From positions 1-8,367 of the forward strand of contig CAMLIY010000135.1 in NCBI GenBank assembly GCA_946480125.1: a DNA stretch of 8,367 nt. Reading direction: 5' to 3'. The stretch comes from an uncultured Asticcacaulis sp. GTDB lineage: Bacteria > Pseudomonadota > Alphaproteobacteria > Caulobacterales > Caulobacteraceae. The notes beneath the pieces are model-generated. The model saw only the letters and a list, made by a program, of their open reading frames with translations. It ran no database searches and had not been told where the DNA came from. A program made the position numbers and the translations under genes. The stretch's first letter is position 1, and each line of letters begins with the position of its first letter. Below, piece after piece: positions 1 to 6,991 of the stretch.

Positions 1-929
1 GCCTTGCGCTTGCCGCTCATCAGCATCGACATCAGCGCGCCCAGCACTTCCGGCAGTTCCGAACGCGGCACCACGCGATCGACCATACCTTTTTCAACCA
101 GGAATTCCGAGCGCTGGAAGCCTTCCGGCAGTTTTTCTCGGATGGTGGTCTCGATCACGCGCGGGCCGGCAAAACAGATCAGCGCGCCCGGTTCCGCCAG
201 GTGGATATCACCCAGCATGGCGTAGGAGGCGGTGACGCCGCCGGTCGTCGGGTCGGTCAGCACCACGAGATAGGGCAGTTGCGCCTTTTTCAGTTCCTGG
301 ATGGCGAGCGTCGTACGGGCCATCTGCATCAGCGACAGCGCGCCTTCCTGCATGCGAGCGCCACCGGCGGCGGTAAAGACCACCATCGGCACATTGCGGG
401 CCACGGCGGCCTTGGCGGCAGCGATAAAGCCCTCACCGGCGGCCATGCCGAGTGATCCGCCCATAAAGGCGAAATCCTGAACCAGCACGATGCAATCGAC
501 GCCCTGAACCTTGCCGTGGCCGATGGCCATGACGTCGCGCTCACCAGTGGCGGCGCGGGCGGCTTTCAGGCGGTCCTTGTAGGGCTTGCCATCGGAGAAA
601 TGGAGCGGGTCTTCGACCACTTCCGGCGTCGGCAGGCTTTCGAACTGGCCGTCATCGAAGGTGAATTTCATACGCGCCTTGGGGCCGATGCGCATATGGC
701 GGCCAGAAGGCGTCACCCACAGGGCGGCTTCCAGGTCGGAACGATAGATCATGTCGCCGGTATCGGGGTCTTTCACCCATAGATTTTCCGGCGTTTCGCG
801 CTTGCTGCCGACGAAATTGGAAATGCCCGGCGCGATTTTCGACAGCCAGCCGCCACGCTCGCGGCGTTCGGTGTTTTTTGCGGCGGCCGGAAGCTTGGGG
901 CCTTTGTTGGAAGTATCAGCCATAGCCAT
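1..929 (-). CDS. accD: Acetyl-CoA carboxylase carboxyltransferase subunit beta (partial, C-terminal end cut by window)
   Basis: AccD pairs with AccA to move the carboxyl group from biotin-BCCP to acetyl-CoA, giving malonyl-CoA for fatty-acid synthesis in the cytoplasm. I translated 309 codons by hand; the frame is still open at base 1. Family landmarks are [11 protein letters not shown], the GGARMQEG loop (about residues 189-196), [16 protein letters not shown], and [24 protein letters not shown] near the C-terminus. The family is usually about 300 residues, so only a few should be missing. The start is ATG at 927-929, because a GGAG lies 11 nt upstream; an in-frame ATG at 921-923 is the alternative. 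It follows trpA by 23 nt, suggesting co-transcription, as in other alphaproteobacteria. Oddly, the N-terminal C4 zinc-finger region (residues 51-80, starting [18 protein letters not shown]) has no cysteine at any of the four expected positions. Confidence 0.96.
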   Translation of the reverse strand, partial: MAMADTSNKGPKLPAAAKNTERRERGGWLSKIAPGISNFVGSKRETPENLWVKDPDTGDMIYRSDLEAALWVTPSGRHMRIGPKARMKFTFDDGQFESLPTPEVVEDPLHFSDGKPYKDRLKAARAATGERDVMAIGHGKVQGVDCIVLVQDFAFMGGSLGMAAGEGFIAAAKAAVARNVPMVVFTAAGGARMQEGALSLMQMARTTLAIQELKKAQLPYLVVLTDPTTGGVTASYAMLGDIHLAEPGALICFAGPRVIETTIREKLPEGFQRSEFLVEKGMVDRVVPRSELPEVLGALMSMLMSGKRK

Positions 930-940
930 ACTTTAAGTCA

Positions 941-944
941 CTCC
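941..944 (-). promoter_or_regulatory. Ribosome binding site of accD
   Basis: GGAG on the minus strand sits 11 nt before the ATG at 927-929 and 17 nt before the second ATG at 921-923. This favours the upstream start. It lies in the 23-nt gap after the trpA stop. Confidence 0.5.
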
Positions 945-952
945 AGAGTTAC

Positions 953-1819
953 TTAAGCCCGCGCTGTGTGAACAGCGTTAGCCAAAACGGCGGCCAATTC
1001 CAGCACTTTCGTGTGGTTCGGGTTATTTTCCAGTAAACTTTTTGTTTGCCCTGCCGTCATGTGACGGTCCAATTCGCGGCTTGAGAGCTTGTTGATCTCA
1101 TCAACGATCGCCGAGCCGACAACGGCGGCATCGGCGATGCGGGCCACGCTGGCGGCGCTTTCAGGCGTGCGGATGCCGAAGCCCACCGCCACCGGCAGAT
1201 TAGCGGCAGCGCGCACCCTGGCCACCTGATCGGCGATGGCGTCGGCATCCACGGCCTTGACGCCGGTGACGCCGGCGACCGAGACGTAATAAATGAAGCC
1301 GCGCGTGCGCCTGACCAGGGTTTCCAGGCGGCTGGCGTCGGTGGTCGGGGTCGCCAGGCGGATCAGAGCGATGTCGTTGGCGTCGAGCGCGTCGGTTAAG
1401 GTTTCCGCTTCTTCCGGCGGGCAATCGACGATGATCAGGCCATCGGCGCCGGCTTCGGCAGCCGTCTGCGCGAAGCGCTCATAGCCAAGGAACTCGACCG
1501 GGTTCATATAGCCCATCAGGATGATCGGCGTGTCCTGGTCGATTTCGCGGAAGCGCTTCACCAGCATGAAGACATCGCGCAGCTTGGTGCCGGCGGCCAG
1601 CGAGCGTTCGGCGGCGCGCTGGATCGTCGGGCCTTCGGCCATCGGATCTGAAAAGGGGAAGCCCAGCTCGATGATATCCGCGCCCGCCGCCGGCAGGCCT
1701 TTCAGAATTTCAAACGTGGTTTCCAGGTCGGGATCACCGGCCATGATATAGGCGATGAAGGCGGATTTGTTCTGCGCTTTCAGGTCGGCAAAGCGCCTGT
1801 CGATACGAGCCACACTCAT
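953..1819 (-). CDS. trpA: Tryptophan synthase alpha subunit
   Basis: TrpA cleaves indole-3-glycerol phosphate to indole and glyceraldehyde-3-phosphate; indole is channelled to TrpB in the alpha2-beta2 complex. The 288-residue protein is slightly longer than E. coli TrpA (268) and has a complete TIM-barrel pattern: AYIMAGDPD (residues 23-31), [19 protein letters not shown] (49-67), [25 protein letters not shown] and the phosphate-binding VGSAIV. The catalytic glutamate (E. coli Glu49) is Glu51. The second catalytic acid (E. coli Asp60) is Glu62 here, a conservative change. The start ATG overlaps the trpB stop as ATGA (1816-1819), so translational coupling is likely. A weak GGGAG lies about 13 nt upstream inside trpB. 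Downstream, accD begins after 23 nt. Confidence 0.97.
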   Translation of the reverse strand: MSVARIDRRFADLKAQNKSAFIAYIMAGDPDLETTFEILKGLPAAGADIIELGFPFSDPMAEGPTIQRAAERSLAAGTKLRDVFMLVKRFREIDQDTPIILMGYMNPVEFLGYERFAQTAAEAGADGLIIVDCPPEEAETLTDALDANDIALIRLATPTTDASRLETLVRRTRGFIYYVSVAGVTGVKAVDADAIADQVARVRAAANLPVAVGFGIRTPESAASVARIADAAVVGSAIVDEINKLSSRELDRHMTAGQTKSLLENNPNHTKVLELAAVLANAVHTARA

Positions 1820-3051
1820 GATAATAAACTGGCTCCCGCTTCACCCATGTGCTTGGCGACCGTGGCGATATCCTTGTCGCCACGGCCGGACAGATTGAGG
1901 ACGACGATCCCCCCCTTGCCGACCTCTTTCGCCAGTTCACCGACGCGGGCGATAGCGTGTGACGATTCCAGGGCCGGGATGATGCCTTCCAGCTTGCAGG
2001 TGAGCGCGAAGGCCGCCAGCGCCTCTTCATCGGTCGTGGTGACGTATTTGGCGCGGCCGGTATCGAAGAGATAGGCGTGTTCGGGCCCGATGCCGGGATA
2101 GTCGAGACCCGCCGAGATCGAGTGGCCTTCCAGAATCTGGCCATCGTCATCCTGAAGCAGATAGGTGCGGTTGCCGTGCAGCACACCGGGGCGGCCACCA
2201 TTCAGCGATGAGGCGTGGCCGTTATGGACATCCAGGCCGTGGCCTGCCGCCTCGACGCCGACCAGTTTCACCGTGTCATAATCGATGAACGGGTGGAACA
2301 TGCCGATGGCGTTCGATCCGCCGCCGACGCAGGCGATGACGGCATCCGGCAGGCGGCCTTCCATTTCGAGAATCTGCGTGCGGGTTTCCTTGCCGATGAC
2401 GGTCTGGAATTCGCGCACCATCTCCGGATAGGGATGCATGCCCGCGGCGGTGCCGATCATGTAATAGGTGTCGTGCACATTGGTTACCCAGTCGCGCAGG
2501 GCTTCGTTCATGGCATCCTTCAGCGTGCCCTGGCCATTGGTGACCGGGGAGACCGTGGCGCCAAGAAGCTGCATACGGAAGACATTGGGTTTCTGGCGCT
2601 CCACGTCGGTGGCGCCCATATAGACGATGCACGGCAGGTCAAAGCGGGCGCAGACCGTGGCCGAAGCGACGCCATGCTGGCCCGCGCCGGTTTCGGCGAT
2701 GATGCGTTTACGGCCCATGCGCTTGGCCAGCAGAATCTGGCCGATGCAGTTGTTGATCTTGTGCGCGCCGGTATGATTCAGTTCTTCGCGCTTGAAATAG
2801 ATCTTGGCGCCACCGAAATGCTCGGTCATGCGCTCGGCGAAATAGAGCGGCGACGGCCGGCCAACGAAGTGCGTCATCAGGCTGTGATATTCGGCCCAGA
2901 AGCTTTCGTCGTTACGGGCGTCGTGCCAGGCTTGCGTCAGTTCCAGCACCAGCGGCATCAGGGTTTCGGGGACATAAAGTCCGCCGAACGAACCAAACCG
3001 GCCTCGGGCGTCCGGTTGGCTATAGCTGTTTCTGAGAACGGGATCGCTCAC
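1816..3051 (-). CDS. trpB: Tryptophan synthase beta subunit
   Basis: TrpB is the PLP enzyme that joins indole to L-serine to make L-tryptophan. I chose the GTG at 3049-3051 (411 residues, starting [14 protein letters not shown]) because AGAGGA lies 9 nt upstream. The same frame stays open to a TTG at 3100-3102, which would add 17 residues unlike the family, so I reject that start. Landmarks are [17 protein letters not shown] near the N-terminus, the PLP lysine in [10 protein letters not shown] (about Lys98), the catalytic glutamate in AETGAGQHG (about Glu120), and the phosphate loop [15 protein letters not shown]. Nothing essential appears to be missing. It overlaps trpA by 4 nt. The 153-nt gap from trpF is long for this operon and carries hairpins, so trpB may have an extra control point or its own promoter. 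Confidence 0.97.
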   Translation of the reverse strand: MSDPVLRNSYSQPDARGRFGSFGGLYVPETLMPLVLELTQAWHDARNDESFWAEYHSLMTHFVGRPSPLYFAERMTEHFGGAKIYFKREELNHTGAHKINNCIGQILLAKRMGRKRIIAETGAGQHGVASATVCARFDLPCIVYMGATDVERQKPNVFRMQLLGATVSPVTNGQGTLKDAMNEALRDWVTNVHDTYYMIGTAAGMHPYPEMVREFQTVIGKETRTQILEMEGRLPDAVIACVGGGSNAIGMFHPFIDYDTVKLVGVEAAGHGLDVHNGHASSLNGGRPGVLHGNRTYLLQDDDGQILEGHSISAGLDYPGIGPEHAYLFDTGRAKYVTTTDEEALAAFALTCKLEGIIPALESSHAIARVGELAKEVGKGGIVVLNLSGRGDKDIATVAKHMGEAGASLLS

Positions 3052-3060
3052 CGTGGAAAT

Positions 3061-3066
3061 TCCTCT
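3061..3066 (-). promoter_or_regulatory. Ribosome binding site deciding the trpB GTG start
   Basis: AGAGGA on the minus strand, 9 nt before the GTG at 3049-3051. It is the only good Shine-Dalgarno match near the trpB N-terminus, and it places the start downstream of the longer open frame. Confidence 0.7.
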
Positions 3067-3125
3067 GTAAAAATGACTCCAAACGCTGTTTGCGCTTGGC
3101 AAGTGCGACTGGACGCCCGAGGCCT

Positions 3126-3156
3126 GCCCTAAAGCAGCGAAGCTGTAGGGCTTCGC
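3126..3156 (-). repeat. Overlapping, mutually exclusive inverted repeats in the trpF-trpB gap
   Basis: The 153-nt gap between the trpF stop and the trpB start holds two hairpins that share bases. One is a perfect 7-bp stem, GCGAAGC (3137-3143) with GCTTCGC (3150-3156) and a 6-nt loop. The other pairs GCCCTA (3126-3131) with TAGGGC (3146-3151), and inside it CAGC (3135-3138) with GCTG (3142-3145) around a GAA loop, with a 3-nt bulge. Only one can form at a time. No U-tract follows on the minus strand, so this is not a standard intrinsic terminator. It could be an RNA processing or stability element, a regulatory switch, or a piece of a dispersed repeat. Confidence 0.55.
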
Positions 3157-3204
3157 AGATGGGCGAGGTAAGCCCCGCGGCGCTTGAGCGCACGAAGATG
3201 TGCC

Positions 3205-3855
3205 TTATAGCGACTTTGCCGCTTTAAGGAAGTCCGAAATCAGTCCGTTATCTTTCACGCCGGGCGCGGATTCGACGCCGGATGAGATATCCAGCATGGG
3301 TGCGCCTGACAGTTGTACGGCGGAAGCCACATTATCGGATGACAGCCCGCCCGCCAAAAACCACGGCTTGGCTGCGGCGTGGTGACGCATGATCGTCCAG
3401 TCAAAGGTCAGGCCCAGCCCACCGGGCAAGGTGGCGTCCTTTGGCGTTTTGGCATCGAACATCATGTATTTGACATACGGTTCATAAACGGATGCGCCGT
3501 CAAGATCGCTTTTTTCACTGACACTGATCACCTTGATCAGGGGAATATGGGTTAATGCGGCGATCTCTGCCACACGCTGCGGCGTCTCTTTGCCGTGAAG
3601 CTGGATCAGGTCCGGTTTAACCTCATCCCTGAGCGCTTGAAGAACATCATTTTCAGGATTGACGACAACGCTGACAAGCGGAATGTTAGCGTTAACGCTG
3701 CGAATCGCCAACATGAGCGTTTTCATGGCGTTAAGGGTCAAATGACGCGGACTTTTGGCAAAATGTATAAAGCCCAAAAAGTCAGCGCTGTCATTTATGG
3801 CTGCCGTCGCTGCCTCAATTGTCCGGATTCCGCAAATTTTTATTCTGGGAGGCAT
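3205..3855 (-). CDS. trpF: Phosphoribosylanthranilate isomerase
   Basis: TrpF converts N-(5-phosphoribosyl)anthranilate to the ribulose form, the step before indole-glycerol-phosphate synthase in tryptophan synthesis. The 216-residue TIM-barrel protein shows KICGIR (residues 6-11) with the catalytic cysteine at Cys8, GFIHFAKSPRHL, IQLHGKE (84-90), the general-acid aspartate at about Asp134 in MMFDAKTP, GGLGLTFDW (145-153), FLAGGLSSDNV (167-176) and the phosphate-binding DISSGVESAPGVKD. The start is ATG at 3853-3855, just before the KICG strand; there is no convincing Shine-Dalgarno. By hand count, 3421-3840 is about 50% G+C, while a 120-nt sample of trpA is near 70%, so this gene is compositionally unlike its operon partners. 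It is first in trpF-trpB-trpA-accD and divergent from the glucokinase-like gene. Confidence 0.96.
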   Translation of the reverse strand: MPPRIKICGIRTIEAATAAINDSADFLGFIHFAKSPRHLTLNAMKTLMLAIRSVNANIPLVSVVVNPENDVLQALRDEVKPDLIQLHGKETPQRVAEIAALTHIPLIKVISVSEKSDLDGASVYEPYVKYMMFDAKTPKDATLPGGLGLTFDWTIMRHHAAAKPWFLAGGLSSDNVASAVQLSGAPMLDISSGVESAPGVKDNGLISDFLKAAKSL

Positions 3856-3985
3856 CGATTTGGATACTTTTTGGCTGTAGCTTTAGTAAAAATCAAGATT
3901 TGAAATTTACATTTCGAACCTAATTAAGTCGATCCATAAAAATAAAAAGGATCGGTCATAAAAAATAAAATGTAGGGCAGGAATC
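3856..3985. promoter_or_regulatory. AT-rich divergent promoter region between trpF and the glucokinase-like gene
   Basis: This 130-nt gap separates two divergent genes, so it should carry both promoters. It is strikingly AT-rich. For the plus-strand gene, TTGAAA (3900-3905) with TAATTA (3921-3926) resembles -35/-10 boxes, but with a short 15-nt spacer. For trpF, TTGATT lies at 3891-3896 on the minus strand without a convincing -10. Two inverted repeats could be operators: GAAAT-N4-ATTTC (3902-3915) and CGATCC (3930-3935) with GGATCG (3949-3954) around a 13-nt A/T loop. The gap's role as a promoter region is safe from geometry; the individual boxes are guesses. Confidence 0.45.
3974..3981 (+). 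promoter_or_regulatory. Ribosome binding site of the glucokinase-like gene
   Basis: AGGGCAGG lies just upstream of the ATG at 3986-3988, with purine-rich spacing of about 4-8 nt depending on which AGG pairs. It supports that ATG as the start. Confidence 0.5.
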
Positions 3986-4933
3986 ATGACTGACTTTGTA
4001 TTGCTGAGCGATATAAGCAATGGAGCATACCTTAAACTGGCGCTGACCAGAAAAGGAGAACGACCACGCGAGTCCGCTCATTACACATGCAACGACCTTA
4101 ACAGCTACAAAGCAGCGATTACCGACTTTCTTGAGGCTCAAAACAGGCCCAAACTGGCCGGCGCCGCCATATCAGCCGCGGGCTGGGAACGCGGCGGCAT
4201 TATTCAATTGCCCAATCACGGCTTTTCGATTGATCGCGCCGACATGCGCAGCTTTCTGGATACGCCCCGCATCAACCTGGTCAATGACTTTGTCGCCAAG
4301 GCGCTGGCCATTCCGCGGCTGCATGGCGACGAACGTGAAAAAATCTGTGGTGGTGACGCGATAGAAGAACAGGTGATCGCCGTTATTGGTCCGCATAATG
4401 GCCTGGGCATGTCAGCGCTGGTGCCCGACGGCATGGGTGGCTGGACAGCCATGCCAACCGAAGGGGGCCACTCGGATCTCGCGCCGACCTCCGATATCGA
4501 GGAGGCGGTCATGCGCGTCCTGATCGACAAATATGGTCACGTCTCGCGCGAACGCGTCATTTCCATTCCGGGCGTGGTGGATCTGTGCGCCGCTTTGGCG
4601 CGGATTGATGGCGACGACCAGCCCATCCCTTCCGTGGAGGAAATCATCGCCCTCGCCTCCACCGGTGACGCGCGCGCCAAACAGGCGATCAATCTCAGCA
4701 TGGGCTGGTTCGCCGCCATGGCCTCCGACGTGGCGCTGATCCTTGGCGCACGTGGAGGCGTCTATCTGGCCGGTGACCTGCTCGACATGATCGGCGACCT
4801 GTTCGATGTGCCGGCCTTCTGCCGCCGCTATGCCGAAAAGGGCCGCCTGAGCGATTATGTTGCGGAAATTCCGGTGTTTCGCACACTGGCGCCGGATATG
4901 GAAATTATCGGCCTGGCTACACTGTTCGATTAG
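3986..4933 (+). CDS. Glucokinase-family protein with degenerate ATP-binding motifs
   Basis: This 315-residue protein matches the E. coli Glk-type glucokinase family, which phosphorylates glucose with ATP for the Entner-Doudoroff or glycolytic route. It aligns along its whole length and is of family size (E. coli Glk is 321). Glucose-site residues are present: Asn100 and catalytic Asp101 (VNDFVAKALAIP), Glu159 and His162 (TEGGHSDLAP), and Glu189 (GHVSRERVIS). The nucleotide side is altered. The phosphate-1 motif D-x-G-G-T-N-x-R is DISNGAYLK (residues 9-17). The phosphate-2 GTGLG is HNGLG (137-141). The usual AGDLAL is ASDVAL (246-251). The AGG of the adenosine motif is AGD (262-264). The frame is intact, so this looks like evolved divergence and not a sequencing error. 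It may be a weak kinase, a kinase with different nucleotide use, or a non-catalytic sugar sensor. The LacI gene downstream is convergent. I withhold the symbol glk because activity is uncertain. Confidence 0.8.
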   Translation: MTDFVLLSDISNGAYLKLALTRKGERPRESAHYTCNDLNSYKAAITDFLEAQNRPKLAGAAISAAGWERGGIIQLPNHGFSIDRADMRSFLDTPRINLVNDFVAKALAIPRLHGDEREKICGGDAIEEQVIAVIGPHNGLGMSALVPDGMGGWTAMPTEGGHSDLAPTSDIEEAVMRVLIDKYGHVSRERVISIPGVVDLCAALARIDGDDQPIPSVEEIIALASTGDARAKQAINLSMGWFAAMASDVALILGARGGVYLAGDLLDMIGDLFDVPAFCRRYAEKGRLSDYVAEIPVFRTLAPDMEIIGLATLFD

Positions 4934-4939
4934 AGCGCT

Positions 4940-5959
4940 TCAGCCGCCGCAGGATTCGCGGATCACCAGTTGCGTCGGGATGCGCGTCATCTCAACCGGC
5001 GCCTTGTCGATCAACGCCGCCAGGGTATCGACCAGCACCCGTGCGGCGGTGGTCGTATCCTGCCGGACAGTGGAGAGCGTCGGATTGATGCAGGTGCAGG
5101 CCCACAGGTCATCGAAGCCCATCACCGACACGTCTTTCGGCACATCCAGACCGCGTTTTTGCAACGACTGGATGGCGCCGATGGCCAGCAGGTCGGTAAC
5201 GGCGAAAACAGCATCGAACGACACACCGTCATCAAGCAGGCGGTCTATCGCCGCCGCTCCTTCTTCGCGCGAGATAAAGCAGCCAACCGCCAACGCCGGA
5301 TCAGGTATCAGGCCGGCCTCGGCATGGGCGCGCTGATAGCCCTTGAAGCGTTCGAAAAACTCAGAATGGGCCTCTGAGGCCTCGCCCAGAAAAACGATGC
5401 GCTTACGATCCAGTGTGATCAGGTGCGCCAGGGCGGCGTGTGCGCCTTCTTCGTTTTGCGAACCGACGAACAGGTTGGGCGTTTCCGGCATGACCGGCCC
5501 GAACACCACCCAGGGTTCGCCGACCTGCTGCAAGACCGCCACCTTGCGCAGGTAAGATTCGAAATCGCGGTAGCCGAGGAAGATGATACCATCTGCCCGG
5601 CGCGAAAACCCATAGTCAGCGCCCCAGTCAGCATCGGCCTTTTGCAGCGACATCAGCACATCGACACCCTTTGAACGGGCATAATCGAGGATCGAACCGA
5701 TCAGCGGCAGGAAGAAGGGATTAATGCGATTATCCGAATGATCGAGGTCTTCCGAGACCAGCACGGCGATGGTGTTGATCTTCTTCGAGCGCAATTTGCG
5801 CGCATTGATATCGACTGTGTAGTTGAGCTGTGCGGCGGCATCGAACACGCGCTGGCGCACCGCCTCGCTGACGGAGGACGCGCCCGAAAGCGCACGCGAC
5901 ACGGTGGCCTGGGAGACGCCGGCAAGCGCCGCGATATCGAAGGAGGTGGGGCGTTTCAT
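4940..5959 (-). CDS. LacI-family transcriptional regulator
   Basis: A 339-residue sugar-responsive DNA-binding repressor of LacI/GalR type. The N-terminal helix-turn-helix is TSFDIAALAGVSQATVSRAL (residues 5-24), followed by NYTVDINARKLRSKK, the hinge region that contacts the minor groove. The rest is a periplasmic-binding-protein-like effector and dimerisation domain, with ADGIIFLGY, RKRIVFLGE, FDAVFAVTDLLAIGAIQSL and SVMGFDD as typical landmarks. The start is ATG at 5957-5959; a TTG directly before it is less likely. No strong Shine-Dalgarno is visible. The gene is convergent with the glucokinase-like gene, only 6 nt apart, which suggests but does not prove a role in glucose or other carbohydrate control. 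The ligand cannot be read from sequence. An inverted repeat just upstream (5984-5997) could be its own operator. Confidence 0.93.
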   Translation of the reverse strand: MKRPTSFDIAALAGVSQATVSRALSGASSVSEAVRQRVFDAAAQLNYTVDINARKLRSKKINTIAVLVSEDLDHSDNRINPFFLPLIGSILDYARSKGVDVLMSLQKADADWGADYGFSRRADGIIFLGYRDFESYLRKVAVLQQVGEPWVVFGPVMPETPNLFVGSQNEEGAHAALAHLITLDRKRIVFLGEASEAHSEFFERFKGYQRAHAEAGLIPDPALAVGCFISREEGAAAIDRLLDDGVSFDAVFAVTDLLAIGAIQSLQKRGLDVPKDVSVMGFDDLWACTCINPTLSTVRQDTTTAARVLVDTLAALIDKAPVEMTRIPTQLVIRESCGG

Positions 5960-5983
5960 CAATGATCTTTATGGTGATTATTT

Positions 5984-5997
5984 AGATGATTACATCT
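5984..5997. promoter_or_regulatory. Candidate operator upstream of the LacI-family gene
   Basis: AGATG-ATTA-CATCT is a perfect 5-bp inverted repeat in the 47-nt gap between the lysR-type stop and the lacI-type start, about 25 nt upstream of that start and in AT-rich sequence. Its position suits autoregulation. It lacks the central CG typical of many LacI-family operators, so it could be chance. Confidence 0.3.
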
Positions 5998-6006
5998 CGC
6001 GCCGGT

Positions 6007-6903
6007 TTAGTCCAGATAATCGCGCATGATCTCGACCACCCAGTCCATGAAGGCGCGCACCCGGCGGGCCTGATGGCGGCGGCGGGGATAGACCAACGCC
6101 ACCGGCAACGGCTCGGCCTCATATTGCGGCAAAATCTCCACCAGCCTGCCTTCAGCGACATGACGCTGATTGCCGGTACGCGGTGATTGAAGGATGCCCA
6201 GCCCCGCCAGGGCGGCGGCGCTGAAGGCTTCGGTATTATTGACGGTGATGCGCCCTGGCATATCCACGACCGTGTAATCATCCCCATCGCGGTACTCGAA
6301 TCCAAACGGCCGGCTGCCGAGCGTCAGGGCGTAATGAATGAGATGATGATCGGCCAGATCACCGAGCGTTTTCGGCTCGCCATGGCGCGTCAGATAGGCC
6401 GGGCTGGCATAGTTTCGCATCCGCAAAAGCCCCAATGGACGCGTCATCAGGGTGGAATCGGCGAGGGTACCGACGCGGATTACGCAGTCGAACCCTTCCG
6501 CCACCACATCCACTCGCCGGTCGGTGCAGGAAAGTTCGATATTCAGTCCCGGATGGCGGCCGAGGAATTCCGGCAGGCGCGGCACCAGGAAATTGCGCGC
6601 CAGGCTGACCGGCATATCGACGCGCAAAGACCCCGTGAGGTCGCTTTTCTGCTCGAACATCGAGTCCAGTTCATCGAGTTCGGCCAGCACCTCGCGGCAA
6701 CGCTCGTAATAGGCCTGCCCATCGTGGGTGAGCTGGACCTTGCGTGTGGTTCGGTAAAGTAGCTGGATTTTCAGGTGCGCTTCCAGCTGGCTGACGGCCT
6801 GTGAGGCGCTCGATTTTGGCAAACCCAGCGAGGTGGCGGCCGCCGTAAAGCTCTGCAATTCGGCGACACGTACAAAGACGGTCATGGCTTCGAGATGATT
6901 CAT
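6007..6903 (-). CDS. LysR-family transcriptional regulator (CrgA-like)
   Basis: A 298-residue LysR-type regulator of the usual length. The N-terminal winged helix-turn-helix covers about residues 3-60, with SFTAAATSLGLPKSSASQAV (18-37) as the DNA-reading helices and RTTRKVQLTHDG as the wing. A linker helix follows (about 62-88). The substrate-binding domain opens with GSLRVDMPVSLARNFLVPRL and carries DRRVDVVAEGFDCVIRVG, ASPAYLTRHGEP, TVNNTEAFSAAALAGLGI and a C-terminal AFMDWVVEIM, a pattern I associate with the CrgA-like subgroup. The start ATG is at 6901-6903. It is divergent from a short-chain dehydrogenase gene with a 95-nt gap holding two T-N11-A inverted repeats, the classic arrangement of a LysR regulator with its target. 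The inducer is unknown. Confidence 0.95.
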   Translation of the reverse strand: MNHLEAMTVFVRVAELQSFTAAATSLGLPKSSASQAVSQLEAHLKIQLLYRTTRKVQLTHDGQAYYERCREVLAELDELDSMFEQKSDLTGSLRVDMPVSLARNFLVPRLPEFLGRHPGLNIELSCTDRRVDVVAEGFDCVIRVGTLADSTLMTRPLGLLRMRNYASPAYLTRHGEPKTLGDLADHHLIHYALTLGSRPFGFEYRDGDDYTVVDMPGRITVNNTEAFSAAALAGLGILQSPRTGNQRHVAEGRLVEILPQYEAEPLPVALVYPRRRHQARRVRAFMDWVVEIMRDYLD

Positions 6904-6922
6904 TGTTCATGATTTCCGAACA
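6904..6922. promoter_or_regulatory. Candidate LysR-type binding site adjacent to the regulator start
   Basis: TGTTC-N9-GAACA, a perfect 5-bp inverted repeat that contains T-N11-A, the LysR-family core. It abuts the regulator's start codon, so binding there would suit negative autoregulation. Confidence 0.45.
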
Positions 6923-6929
6923 GTGAGGC

Positions 6930-6950
6930 GCGATAAGTCCGGTTTATCGC
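6930..6950. promoter_or_regulatory. Candidate LysR-type binding site in the divergent promoter region
   Basis: GCGATAA-N7-TTATCGC is a perfect 7-bp inverted repeat with T-N11-A (T at 6934, A at 6946) and ATAA/TTAT half-sites. It lies in the middle of the regulator-reductase gap, about 27 bp centre to centre from the repeat at 6904-6922. It is the strongest operator candidate in this window. Confidence 0.55.
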
Positions 6951-6985
6951 CATTACCGAAAACAGTAAACCTTGATCATCAACTC

Positions 6986-6991
6986 AAGGAG
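6986..6991 (+). promoter_or_regulatory. Ribosome binding site deciding the reductase start
   Basis: AAGGAG, a near-perfect Shine-Dalgarno, 7 nt before ATG 6999-7001. It sets that ATG as the start over an in-frame upstream codon at 6972. It overlaps the right arm of a short inverted repeat, CTTGA (6971-6975) with TCAAG (6984-6988). Confidence 0.75.

Noticed and set aside
3052..3102. Longer TrpB starting at the TTG at 3100-3102
   Set aside because: The extra 17 residues do not resemble TrpB N-termini, and the GTG at 3049-3051 has a strong AGAGGA at good spacing.
2215..3132. A 305-codon open frame on the plus strand antisense to trpB
   Set aside because: It lies opposite a clear trpB, its translation has no recognisable domain and looks like a GC-rich antisense reading, and no ribosome site supports it.
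3052..3204. Tryptophan attenuator or T-box-like leader before trpB
   Set aside because: No short leader ORF with tandem Trp codons, no U-tract after the hairpins and no recognisable T-box sequence.
4934..4939. Intrinsic terminator between the convergent glucokinase-like and LacI-family genes
   Set aside because: The gap is only 6 nt and no strong hairpin with a T-tract is visible across the junction.
6187..6762. A 191-codon plus-strand open frame antisense to the LysR-type gene
   Set aside because: It mirrors the coding strand of a well-supported regulator, with no family motif of its own.
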